Shown here one piece after another: positions 33,744 to 43,130 of a stretch of DNA of 64,000 bases (positions within the stretch are counted from its first letter, which is position 1; every line of letters begins with the position of its first letter). The stretch is taken from positions 558,001 through 622,000 of the forward strand of contig JACGCN010000014.1 of the NCBI GenBank assembly GCA_014905825.1, written 5' to 3'. The notes beneath the pieces were generated by a model. The model saw only the letters and a program-made list of their open reading frames with translations. It had not been told where the DNA came from and searched no databases. A program made the translations under genes and the position numbers. Source of the DNA: Lyophyllum atratum. Its lineage: Eukaryota; Basidiomycota; Agaricomycetes; Agaricales; Lyophyllaceae.

Positions 33744-35237
33744 TCATGCTGAATCTTGCCACCAAGGATCCTCGAGTAACTCCTGCGCCGTCGCTCGCTC
33801 GTTCGGATTCAACATCAAACATCTGCGCATGAAGTTCGCCGTCGCAAACACGTCTGCCTCCTCCAGCACATCGTATTGCTTGATAAGCAGCCAAATTGGG
33901 CTACTGTAGATTCTCGGACGGCCCTTGAGCTTGCCTGATTTGCTGTGTAAGTAATGGACACAAGGTGTATAACCAAGCAGAGAACACGGACAGAACGGGT
34001 CGTCGGGGTTCTCACTGTCAGGGAGGTCGAAGTACTGCGTCCCGAGCTTACTCGCCTCGACTTGCTCACGTGTGATGCGGTCTTGCGTCCAGCAGAGCAT
34101 CTGCCACAGGTGACATGTAGTTTCGTCGAGTCCCTCTTCTGGGTGAGGTTTCATTTCAAACAGTCCGCTGCCAGCGACAAATTCAAATGTCTGAAGGTTA
34201 TCCAGTCAGTTTAGAATGGTGGAGACTGGCCAGGCTCGAACGCACCAGACATCCAAATGCCCAAATGTCAACCTTCTCGTCCCATGGGCCTTCAAGAATG
34301 ATTTCCGGTGCACGCAGTGCAGGAGTGGTGACGGCATCGAAAGTGTGCAAATTCGTAGGTTGCGCTACGTAACGCCACGTGTGAACGCTGCACATACAGA
34401 GGAAATTCAAGATTGCTCACCGCAGCCCAAATCGGAGACCACGTAGGTGCGAGTCATAGCCTCGGAGAGCGATGGAAGAGGCAATGGTTGAGAGACGGCC
34501 GCCTGGACAGTGCATTCCCAGCTCTCTTCAGGAGGGTGACGCGGCGGGTCCGCCTCGATGAGCCCTGCAATATGCCGAGCCTGCGTCAAACATGATATTG
34601 TCGTGCTTCAGATCCGTGTGCACAGTGCCGCAGTGGTGCATATGTGCGAGGCCCCGCAAAGTGTGCAGGAGAATATGCTTAGCCAGAGGTAAAGGCAAAC
34701 CTTTCTTAGCGACCTCGACCTGGAGGCGTTTCACATCTCCGCCCAGAACGTCGGTGACGAGGCACAGATGCTCTCCGTCCCGGTCACGTCCAGGCTGGAT
34801 GAAGTAATCGAGAAGTTGGGGCCAGTGGGTAGTTTCGACGCCGGGAGGTGGAGGTATCGAAGCTACGCGCTTTAGGGCGGGAAGCTCCCAGGTCACATTT
34901 CGTTTGAACAGATCGGTCGAGTATCCTTTTAGAGCCTTGATAGCTACATATCTCTTCTCTCTGCAGGACCTATGAGTATCATATGTACGACTCTCACTGA
35001 AGACGTACTGCTCGTCGAACGCCATCCAGACGCTAGCGTCATGCCCCATCCCAGCTTTCGCACCACTTTGTAGCGGTTTTCTGGACCTAGTGCATCGCCG
35101 AATTCGACCCGAAGGTAACCGTGGCCTTGCTCTGCGGTAACTCCTAGTGGCTCTTCAATGAACTCTAGATCAATATATGTGTTACCCTCTGGGTCGACAG
35201 AGACGTGTTTGTTAGAGGCAACTTCCGGAAGTGCCAT
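33744..35237 (-). pseudogene. SRPK-like serine/threonine protein kinase with apparent frameshifts
   Basis: Kinase landmarks read in order on the minus strand: the glycine-loop RKLGWGM, then ASVWMAFDEQ, the lysine strand YVAIKALKG, the catalytic loop HTDLKHDN, SDLGC in place of DFG, the APE segment (TPALRAPEIILEGPWDEK) and DIWAFGCL. The C-lobe ends ATAQELLEDPWW. Introns 34420-34365 and 34245-34191 splice cleanly. However, the glycine loop and the following strand lie in different frames: between 35040 and 35041 one base is missing inside GGCATG/ACGCT, with no room for an intron. A second shift lies near 34575-34590, after NIMFD. A short 39-nt intron near VF/KKRYV is possible. Either this copy is decaying or the sequence has errors. 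The start could be 35237 or 35255. Confidence 0.7.
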
Positions 35238-35434
35238 AACTACAGAACGGACCATGAAGCCCAGTGAAAAGTCGGTCGGGCGGAATTGAGTCCAAACAAG
35301 CCAAATGGGAGGCAAACGAGCCAGATTGGCCCAAAATAACTCGAGCGTGCATGACGTCATGAATGTCGATAACTTCAATCACCAAGTCAGTGAAGAATCA
35401 CTTGGACAGATGTCCAGACTTATGTTTTCTCAAT

Positions 35435-35761
35435 GTTACAAGCGCTTCCCGAAACCAATGAGATCACGTTTTTTTTTGTAGCAAGTCCGAAAAAGGAAGC
35501 TCATCGCTTGTTTCCAAATTTTCGCCTCTTTCAACTCTTCTTCCGTGTCTAAAGACGACACCGAGCGTCCCCTCCTTGACGAGTTGAAGGATACTGTTGC
35601 CCAAAAGCCTCACCGCAAGACGTGTCTACATTACAATTTTACGATTGCCCATGGCCGTTGTTCAAGTTGAGCAGAAAAAGTATGATGACAAATGAGGATT
35701 TCCTTTTTCAGAAACCAAAAGAAAAAAGTGCGATCTCATTGGTTTCGGGAAGCGCTGTAAC
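35435..35761. mobile_element. MITE-like element with long imperfect terminal inverted repeats
   Basis: The left end (GTTACAAGCGCTTCCCG, then AAACCAATGAGATC) and the right end are inverted copies of each other over about 75 nt with a few mismatches. The outer limits are GTTACA at 35435 and TGTAAC ending at 35761, giving about 327 bp. The interior has no coding capacity. No clear target-site duplication was seen, so the exact ends are uncertain. Non-autonomous DNA transposon is the simplest reading. Confidence 0.65.
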
Positions 35762-36688
35762 TGGTGTCAGCCACATGGACAAGATGCAGCAAAAGACTAA
35801 ACCAGACGGAGCCTTTTCCGGCAGTGAATGTCTTAGACGCTCTATAAAGTCAAGCAAGAATCGGCAACTCTAATAACATTCCCACTTCTTTCCCCACCAC
35901 CATCTCGCTGCCAGGACCAGCGCACCTGCTCCCACCTCCCCCACCATTGGCAGCGCCGCGCCGCGAAGCTTTTGCCGCCGAGAACTGGCTGGTCACCCCT
36001 CTGTGGCCCGGGTTTTGATGGAGAAGCGGCCGAAGTTGGGAAGGGCGGTCAAAACGTGATCAGGTGCGCATATAACCAACGACAATTCTGTGTATTGACG
36101 TACGTTCTACTTAGAATCGTTGGCGATGACCGCGGTGGGATCACATCAGTCCATCCAAGACGGTTTTCAAACCAGGTACGCGGTGCGTGATTGTCCCCTT
36201 CCGTGAGCCGTACTGATGATACCTTGCAGACCCAGGCTTCGCAAACTCGCTAACACATCGTATACTTGGGTGCATAGGATTGTGCGAGAGGTGACTTCGG
36301 TGTGCATGGTTCCGGATCGTGTACTTGTATTTAGTATCAGAAACAAATATAATTTTGATTGAGCCAGAACGAAAGGGAAACCAAAGCGACAAATGGCAGT
36401 CGAGCGAAAATGAATGGAATGACAAGCTACAAAATCGCTCAGTCCCGCTCGATATGGCAGAATAACAGTCCGGAATCTTGAGCCGTATGGAGCCCTTGCG
36501 AGTCAAAATGAACCGATTTTGGCTGGCTATTTCTGCTTGTTTGGGCTCAGTTCTGCCCGATCGACTTTTCACTGGGCATGAAGGGCGAGAGCGGGTGACG
36601 TTGTACCAGGGAGAAAAGACTTTGACGAGTTCGAAAGCGGCGTGTAAGTACGCGTAATATGTAGCATTGACTAGGTGTAAAGTATGGT
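35762..36688. other. Intergenic, nothing recognised
   Basis: About 0.9 kb between the MITE-like element and the retrotransposon. A 200-codon minus-strand frame (36743-36141) has no family resemblance and reaches into the retrotransposon's terminal repeat, so it is not called. Confidence 0.5.
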
Positions 36689-36706
36689 AGCTTGGTGCCT
36701 TAATCT
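36689..36706. repeat. 18-bp direct repeat, left flank of the tyrosine-recombinase retrotransposon
   Basis: AGCTTGGTGCCTTAATCT at 36689-36706 is repeated exactly at 41828-41845, on the other side of the element. The last three bases overlap the element's own terminal TCT. Confidence 0.85.
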
Positions 36707-36884
36707 TTGTAATGGCTTTATCAGAACCAATCAAGAATGTCAAGAAATACTAAGTATTTCAGGTTTTGGGGGAAAGCGTTTGGTCTTGTTGTTTAAGACC
36801 AATTAGGCATTTCGGTGATCAGGAATGAATGCCGACGCTTTGAGCGCAAGCTTAGAATACTCAACGTAAAAAGTCAAGCTATCC
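36704..36884 (-). repeat. Split direct repeat B, distal copy
   Basis: Identical by eye to 37075-37255. It forms the 3' end of the element in its sense direction. Confidence 0.9.
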
Positions 36885-36923
36885 GTCTACGTAGCTCACA
36901 CTGAGATAGGGATGGTGGGTGGG

Positions 36924-37074
36924 AAAGAAAATTTCTGGTTCAGACCACTTGGTGGGATGAGAGAGAAAAACTCAAGCTTAACTCACGTGCCGCTTGATTT
37001 TTCCTATTCTGTTATCGCTTACAAAGAACTATTTCTATTCACCGCTCGCAAGCTCACTTCGAATAGAACTGCAA
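36924..37074 (-). repeat. Split direct repeat A, internal copy
   Basis: Identical by eye to 41678-41828. It abuts repeat B directly; the junction reads CTGCAA/TCTTTG on the plus strand, the arrangement expected of the joined ends in a circular intermediate. Confidence 0.9.
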
Positions 37075-37255
37075 TCTTTGTAATGGCTTTATCAGAACCA
37101 ATCAAGAATGTCAAGAAATACTAAGTATTTCAGGTTTTGGGGGAAAGCGTTTGGTCTTGTTGTTTAAGACCAATTAGGCATTTCGGTGATCAGGAATGAA
37201 TGCCGACGCTTTGAGCGCAAGCTTAGAATACTCAACGTAAAAAGTCAAGCTATCC
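37075..37255 (-). repeat. Split direct repeat B, proximal copy
   Basis: Follows the recombinase ORF and its short 3' untranslated segment in the sense direction. Identical by eye to 36704-36884. Confidence 0.9.
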
Positions 37256-37376
37256 CATTAAAGAGCTGAGCTCACAACAGCCTGACTTATTACGAAAGGC
37301 TATCCCCAAAACCGAGTGAAAGCTCCACAAGAAGGACCAGCACAGAGATAGATTAAGGAAATAATGAAAGGGTAAA

Positions 37377-38737
37377 CTAAATAGAAGAAGTACGTGATGA
37401 ACCAACCCTATGAGACCTCTCATAACGTGCCATCGTAGTAGTGACCAGACTAGCTCGTGCCGCAGAAAAGGAGTTGGTAATAAAAAGAGGTAGAATATCG
37501 TCAATCTTACGCCAATAACCCAGAAAGGCGTCTGACTTCCAGCGACCCTGAGTGCGCACCGTATTGGGGTCAGTACCACGGAGCAAAAGCTCGGTAGCCC
37601 CCCCGATGCGGAAACCATGCCCGGCCATGCGAGGCATCCCTGCTGCCTCCCAAACCGACTCACAGCGACTCAAGAACCCGTCCCGAGTCATAGGCGCCCA
37701 ACCAGTGGCCGTAACGAAGGAGAAAAATGGTGCGGTAGAAGGAACGGCCGCGTTGACGAGAAGGTGGTGACGCAAAGCGGTAATAGGATCGGAAGGGTCG
37801 TCTATGGCGGTAATGATGATCTTCGCGCCATCCCTCTTAGTAGTCTTGGTCCACGGGACCTGGAAAGAAGCGGACGAGACGGTTGCAGACGCCTTGAACG
37901 TAACGGGGGAAGACCGGGAAACATGCTTCTCTGGATCAATTATTGATAAGTTATCCGAGGCAGCAGTAGCCCAAAAGTTAAGGCACCTATAGACGGGATA
38001 ATAAGTTCCCCAAGGCGGCAGCAACCCCAGAACGCGACGCATGCCACCGCCCAAACCGCACAATCGAAGGTGTCGGTCAAATCGAGGCCCACGGCCAGCG
38101 CGTGCATGTGCTCAATAGTGACAGGAGGTCGCTTGGCACGTTTCGAAGTATCCGGGACCAACTTCGCTATCCCCTGTCGAACGCCACGCAGGAGACTACC
38201 CCCATTCCAAACGGCGCCATTGACATCATGCCAGAAATGGATGCCCGCCAACCAGCTGTCAAATGTAGATGTAGCGACCTTGCCAGCGGCCATGGCGGCC
38301 GAAAAACCGCAAAGGAGAACCTCAGATGCTGGCATCCGCTGTTCCTCCGGAATCCCTCGAGAGTCGCAATACTGAGTAAAACGTAGGAGGCCCGCACCGT
38401 AATTGGAACGTGTCTGAACGTCCTTCCCGAATAGTAATACCTCGAGAAATGCCCGAGCATCAGAAATAGGAAGCGCCCGCGCTAAAGTTTCACGCCAGGT
38501 GATGGTAACAGGAGTCGTCCAGCGATAAAGGCGCTCGTCAGCGAGAACGTGAGGGCGGTAAGGGGAATGGATGATGGAGTTCTCGAGACGAGGCTTTCTT
38601 GGTTTTCGGATTCGACCGCCATGAGGTTGCGACCCGCTCGAAGAGCTACCCCCTCCAAGTCGAGAGTAGAAACGAGCAGCCTCGGCGGCCACGTCGACAC
38701 CAGTCAACGCCTCGGATAAACGAGACGTCTCAGGCAT
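37377..38737 (-). pseudogene. Tyrosine recombinase of the YR retrotransposon, one-base frameshift
   Basis: The catalytic set of a tyrosine recombinase is visible. The first Arg is in WGCCRLGEL. The H-x-x-R box is in GHGFRIGGATELL. The nucleophile region GRWKSDAFLGYW contains the Trp that replaces the second His and the terminal Tyr. The N-terminal part (WHDVNGAVWNGG, RVRQG-like region) fits the SAM-like core-binding domain. The first frame runs 38737-37940 and the second resumes in another frame to 37377. One extra G in the GGG run at 37970-37972 would join LTFG to ATAASDNLSIIDPEKHV. Its ATG overlaps the stop of the RT frame in an ATGCCTGA motif, suggesting coupled re-initiation. Confidence 0.85.
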
Positions 38738-40563
38738 AGGAAAGGTAGGGAGTAAGTTCCGGTGGAAGGGAACAGGAAACCGCTAGTCGTTGTGTTCGTA
38801 GTCCCAGCTGGCCACGTGAGATGGGATCTGCGAGGTTGTCGGCGGATTCGACATATTGAAATGTAAGAGAAATGGACTTCTCGAGCGCGATGACTTCGGC
38901 TCGATGTATGGACAAATTAACTTCGAAATTACGGCCTCGACCGCGCTTCCAGGCCCCAATAACGCCCTGATTGTCGCTCCGGATGAGGACATTGACGTGG
39001 TGATATCCACGACGCTCCAAGAGGCGCACAGCGAGTTCTACTGCCACCCCTTCCAACCAGCCAATATTCCGAGCTGGGCCTCTCCAATTATCATGTAACT
39101 TCCAAGCGTCCCAGCCCTTACCGTTTCCCCAGATGAATCCGATACCCCACTCCGTAGACGCATCCACCCAAATACCGAGATCCACGACGGGCCCCCGAGG
39201 AGCCAACGATCGAGACCACGATGCGTCATCCAGAACATGGGACCACCACTTCAAGTCTGTGAGAACCGACCGTGAAGGGTAACGAGTAGCCCGCCGAAAA
39301 TGCGAAGGGAATTGCGAAATCCACGAGGAGATATTCGAAAGGTAAGAACGGCCATGAGGGTAGACGAAAGCGATATGGGAGAGGGAGCCGTTCAACGTCA
39401 TAGCCTCTGAAAGGGGGGCAGGAGAGGCATGATAGAGACGAAGGAATTCGTCGACGCGCCCCTTAAACACCGTGTACGCCTTGTGAGGAGGCCATACTGG
39501 AATGGTTCGAAACGCGGCATCGACGTCAAGGGTGGCGGCCTGAGTCCCCGGAGGAGCTGTAGCCAACTGGAGCAAAGAATCAGTCAATCGGATAGAGGGG
39601 TAGCAATAGAGGCAAAATGAGGAAGGCCGGCGTTAATGGACAAGGAATAAAGAATAAAGCGAGGGGGTAAAGGGTACAGGGTAAAGGGCAAAGGGCAAAG
39701 GATACGGAGGTAGTGGATAAAGAGTAAAGGAGCCATGCACAGGGCGAACTCAGCTAGGCAACGAAGGAGAAAGAGCATAAGTGAATAAATATAAAAGAAA
39801 CACTCACCACTTCTTCAATCTCAGACGCACCCCCCCAACGCGTAGGGAAGTCATCCGAATCAATGAGATCATTGATCGAATGCCCCGCGTTACCCTTGTA
39901 AGAGAGGTTGATCGCCATGCGAACTTTTGCACCCTTAAGGACCACCTGAACGGGCGAAGAACGAAAGGGCCCTCCGACGACGCCTTCGAGCTGTTCACGA
40001 GAATAGGGCCCGGACATGCGTCCCTTCTCGCGCTCAGAGAAGAGATAATGCGACACGGCCTCGCTATGTTCGAGGGCAGAAGAGTGGTTCGGAGGGGTAA
40101 ACGAGTGTGTTAATGGAGGTAAATCCCCCAGAGGGAAGCCATGACGGAGTTTATTAGATAGATTAGGATAGACTGATGACAAACGGAAAGTGGAGAGGAG
40201 GCCGTCGAAGGCGTCCGGGTCGTAAGGCGTGATGATGCGCTGAAAGACAGAGGAACGAACGTGGAACAGTGGGAGCAAAGGAGCGGTAGGTGAATTAATG
40301 AGAGGAGCAGGCGAAATGGACCTTGGTGCCACACCGAGAACAGGTGTGCCATTTGAGATGAGGCCTGTTGCATCTGCCAGAGCCGCCGAGGTTCCAGGAG
40401 ACACAGACGGGCGTGTTGGACGCGATGCTGGCGAGGCGACGGTCCGGAGAGATCTTGACGATGACCGGCTTCCCCTGCTCGTCTTGGTCGAAGGTGCAGT
40501 CGCCGTACCGGTGTCCGTGTCGCCCACAGATGAGGCAGAGGGAGGATGCGACGGCGCCTCCAC
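38730..40563 (-). CDS. Reverse transcriptase/RNase H of the YR retrotransposon, RT palm shortened
   Basis: Two exons, 40563-39808 and 39566-38730, joined in phase 0 across a 241-nt GTGAGT...CCAG intron with C/T-rich tracts. RT pieces before the active site (KVRMAINLSYKGN, SINDLIDSDDFPT) and motif A (TLDVDAAFRTIPV) are present. The next expected blocks, motif B and the Y-x-DD-type motif C, are not there. Only a VDEFLRLYHAS-like fragment links motif A to the thumb (LSHIAFVYPHGRSYLS), about 100 residues short of relatives. RNase H is intact: GIWVDASTEWGIGF, WLEGVAVELAVRLL, IRSDNQGVIGAW and NLADPISRG. The frame overlaps the Gag-like ORF by 269 nt. Probably catalytically dead as an RT. Confidence 0.85.
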
Positions 40564-41629
40564 TGCCTTTCGGAAAGGACTGTGATTTGGATGTCGAAGG
40601 AGAGGAGTAAGGCTCGAACCTAGGTTTGGATGGGGTAGTGCGGGCCGCGAGTTCGATGGAGCGTTTCAAGGCCAGAAACTCGTCCTTGCGCACGGCGTCC
40701 TGAACTTGATGCCAGTGCTTGAAATAAATGCGCTCGTCGAACTGAGTGGGATAAGCGGCGTATTCGCGACGCTGCTCGATGTCGAAACGGAGGACAGTGG
40801 GGAAATTGTCCTTGAAATCGTCGTGAGAAGTAACGAAGTCGAAATGAAAATTCCACCTCTTCAGGACGGCCTCGTCCGCATCGAGTTCCCCCAAAAACTC
40901 CTTGAAGTACTTCCACCCCTCTAACCAATCCGCAGCGTCCATCGCCTTCTCGTCCGGAAAGGTTTTAGTCTTGAGGACGGTGACCTTATTCCCCGCAGAC
41001 ATTCGAAGGGTCTCGTAATCTAAACCCTCGTCCATGTGAATCCTCTTCAAGGATTTGGCGAGGAACATGGTGAGCGGAATGTGTCGGTCATTGGAAGCGA
41101 GTATCTGAAGTGCGGGGTGAAACCCGAACTTCTTGGCCCCGGTCGACGAGTGCGCAGGCTTCTCGCGTGCGGCCGAGAATAACCTAGGTACCGAGGATGT
41201 AACGATCGTTGATGCCGCCGGAACCTTTTTGGCAGCGAGGGTTAAATCCGGAGTGTCCGTGGCTGCAATCACGGCGTCGACCGTCTTCCTCTGAGCATCT
41301 GAAAGCTGTTTATAAGCCGCGAGAAACTGAAGTAAATGCTCATCTCCTTCAGGCCCGGCTGATTCTGGCCCGGCTGGAGACGAAGAAGACATCTCCTCGT
41401 CGTCGGATACGTTTTCCTCACCAGCATCCCGTCTGGTCTTGCGTGAAGCATTGCGAATGGCCATGGCGACATCGGTGCCTGGATCTGAACCCGCGGTAGG
41501 CGAGCCATCAGAAGTTGGTGTGGGATTCTGATTCGAAGTGGTCCCTTGATGGGACGAATTTTGATTGCCCGGCAACGCGGGCGCGGGGAAACCGGTGGGA
41601 ACGCCCGCAGATGGATTGGTAGAGACCAT
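40295..41629 (-). CDS. Gag-like protein of the YR retrotransposon, 444 aa
   Basis: First ORF of the element, starting ATG about 50 nt after repeat A in the sense direction. A disordered Ser/Pro/Asp-rich N-terminus precedes a globular middle (MFLAKSLKRIHMDEGLDYE, WLEGWKYFKEFLGELDADEA, FDERIYFKHWHQVQDAV). A zinc knuckle CLICGRHGHRYGDC (C-x2-C-x4-H-x4-C) follows. A second Cys/His cluster near the end (GGSGRCNRPHLKWHTCSRCG) probably forms another zinc-binding unit. It is expected to package element RNA. The frame is intact, unlike the recombinase. Confidence 0.85.
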   Translation of the reverse strand: MVSTNPSAGVPTGFPAPALPGNQNSSHQGTTSNQNPTPTSDGSPTAGSDPGTDVAMAIRNASRKTRRDAGEENVSDDEEMSSSSPAGPESAGPEGDEHLLQFLAAYKQLSDAQRKTVDAVIAATDTPDLTLAAKKVPAASTIVTSSVPRLFSAAREKPAHSSTGAKKFGFHPALQILASNDRHIPLTMFLAKSLKRIHMDEGLDYETLRMSAGNKVTVLKTKTFPDEKAMDAADWLEGWKYFKEFLGELDADEAVLKRWNFHFDFVTSHDDFKDNFPTVLRFDIEQRREYAAYPTQFDERIYFKHWHQVQDAVRKDEFLALKRSIELAARTTPSKPRFEPYSSPSTSKSQSFPKGSGGAVASSLCLICGRHGHRYGDCTFDQDEQGKPVIVKISPDRRLASIASNTPVCVSWNLGGSGRCNRPHLKWHTCSRCGTKVHFACSSH

Positions 41630-41677
41630 GGTGTCGATACGTAGGGTAGAAGAGAGCAGCGAGACGCAGATGAGCGC

Positions 41678-41828
41678 AAAGAAAATTTCTGGTTCAGACC
41701 ACTTGGTGGGATGAGAGAGAAAAACTCAAGCTTAACTCACGTGCCGCTTGATTTTTCCTATTCTGTTATCGCTTACAAAGAACTATTTCTATTCACCGCT
41801 CGCAAGCTCACTTCGAATAGAACTGCAA
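41678..41828 (-). repeat. Split direct repeat A, 5' terminal copy
   Basis: Starts the element in the sense direction (TTGCAGTTCTATTCG) and matches 36924-37074 base for base by eye. It likely carries the element promoter. Confidence 0.9.
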
Positions 41829-41845
41829 GCTTGGTGCCTTAATCT
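41828..41845. repeat. 18-bp direct repeat, right flank of the tyrosine-recombinase retrotransposon
   Basis: Exact copy of 36689-36706, immediately outside repeat A. Its first base may belong to the element. Confidence 0.85.
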
Positions 41846-42098
41846 CGACACGCGACAAGACACGCACGTGTATGTGACGGTCACGGCACACTGCGGTTGA
41901 AAGTTTAGTGACGTCGTCCAAACGACAACGTTGAACCATCCTCTGTGATCATGAAGACCAGTGCATCAACCCAGACAGCCTTATAATATACATGAGCCGC
42001 AATTGCAAAGTGACCATTGTCGAGAACACATTCGAGACGTCAATAGATTTCTCAAACGAATATAATTTTGTGGCATCGCCTTAGTACCATTACCGCAT

Positions 42099-43130
42099 CT
42101 ACTTAGCCACTTCCAAGAGTCGCTTCTCAGCCTCCTTAAAGTTGATGACGTTCCAGATGGCGTTGAGGTACTAGACGTGTAGGAGATCAGAAGGGACCTT
42201 TGAAAAACGATATTTCGCTTACATCAGGTTTGACGTTCTTGTACTGACAGAAGGGATGGGAGTTCAGATATTGACAACACTACACGTTAGAGAAATTTAC
42301 CTGAAGGTAGAAGGCCTAGAGAACATGGTGAGAACAAAGCTTGTAGAAGGAAATGAAGGATCACGAACATGCTCCCAAATATCAACACCAATGATTGGGA
42401 CGTGCGCTATTCAAGGTATACGATGAGATTCGGATCCATGTAAGACGTAGAAACGGGACGTACAGATCAAGGGATCCTGGTTTGGAGTCGTCACGATTTC
42501 CAGTTTCCTCGTTGCCTTGTTGTATCCCTACGCTTCCCGCATGAGAGTGTGGCCAAAGAACGACGACGTCACTTACTAGCCAGCCCCAGCCACTGCCCTG
42601 GATGGCAGCCGTCTTCGCATTGAACGTCTTCTTGAAAGCTTCCACGGAGCCAAAGTCGCAGTCGATGGCAGCCTTGAGTGCACCACTCTCCAGCTTGCCA
42701 CCCTCCGCGTTGGCGGGGGCAAGGTTCTTCCAAAACAGGGAGTGGTTGATATGGCCTGTCCGATAGTTTGTGAGTGCGTGATCCTCGAGTTATAGTGCGT
42801 TGCCACGCACCACCGCCATTGAACTTGAGAGCAGCCTGAAGGGCGATTTTCTCTTTGGTTGAGTCGGACTTGGAATAAGACTCTTCTGCCGCGTTCAGTC
42901 CGCTAACATAAGTCTGGTGGTGTTTAGTGTGATGGAGCTTCATGATTTCCTCTGAGATGTAAGGTTCGAGGGCCTGCCTTGACGTCAGCCTATCAGGATT
43001 GCCAGAGTGATATACTGCTCACATTGTAGGCATAAGGGAGGTCCGGAAGCGTGTGGATTGAAGCAACGGTGCGAGCTACATAAGAACGTGCCAGCGTAGG
43101 GCGCACAAGGGTACGAGTGAGGGACAACAT
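42099..43130 (-). CDS. SOD2: Mitochondrial manganese superoxide dismutase, 219 aa, 8 exons
   Basis: Exons 43130-43023, 42973-42811, 42755-42577, 42527-42464, 42406-42369, 42315-42301, 42243-42223 and 42170-42099 sum to 660 nt. The enzyme converts superoxide to O2 and H2O2 in the mitochondrial matrix. The N-terminus ([20 protein letters not shown]) is Arg-rich without acidic residues, a matrix-targeting presequence. The mature start is LPDLPYAYN. Metal ligands are visible in the expected order: His in [13 protein letters not shown], His in HINHSLFW, and Asp plus His in VDIWEHAFYLQYKN. The GSGWGWL segment matches the Mn/Fe-SOD signature. Two exons are only 15 nt (AFYLQ) and 21 nt (YKNVKPD). Mn rather than Fe is inferred from eukaryotic mitochondrial membership. 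Confidence 0.96.

Larger units (their letters stand above)
36704..41828 (-). mobile_element. Tyrosine-recombinase retrotransposon, PAT/Ngaro type, with split direct repeats
   Basis: Read on the minus strand the layout is A (41828-41678), ORFs, B (37255-37075), A (37074-36924), a 39-bp spacer, B (36884-36704). This A - ORFs - B-A - B order is the split-direct-repeat architecture of PAT- and Ngaro-type YR retrotransposons. Their circular intermediate is integrated by a tyrosine recombinase rather than a DDE integrase. Both A copies (151 bp) and both B copies (181 bp) look identical by eye, indicating recent insertion. Internal genes in order are Gag-like, RT plus RNase H, and tyrosine recombinase. 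The RT lacks part of its palm and the recombinase has a frameshift, so this copy is probably not autonomous. Confidence 0.88.

Noticed and set aside
36141..36743. 200-codon minus-strand frame left of the YR element
   Set aside because: It starts within terminal repeat B and runs into unique flank, so it cannot be an element gene, and no domain is seen.
39650..39740. Purine-rich AAAGGG tract as an independent minisatellite gene feature
   Set aside because: It lies inside the predicted RT intron of the YR element and has no feature of its own.
36689..41845. LTR-retrotransposon interpretation of the repeats around the YR element
   Set aside because: There is no pair of simple terminal repeats: A and B are interleaved, and the last ORF is a tyrosine recombinase, not a DDE integrase.
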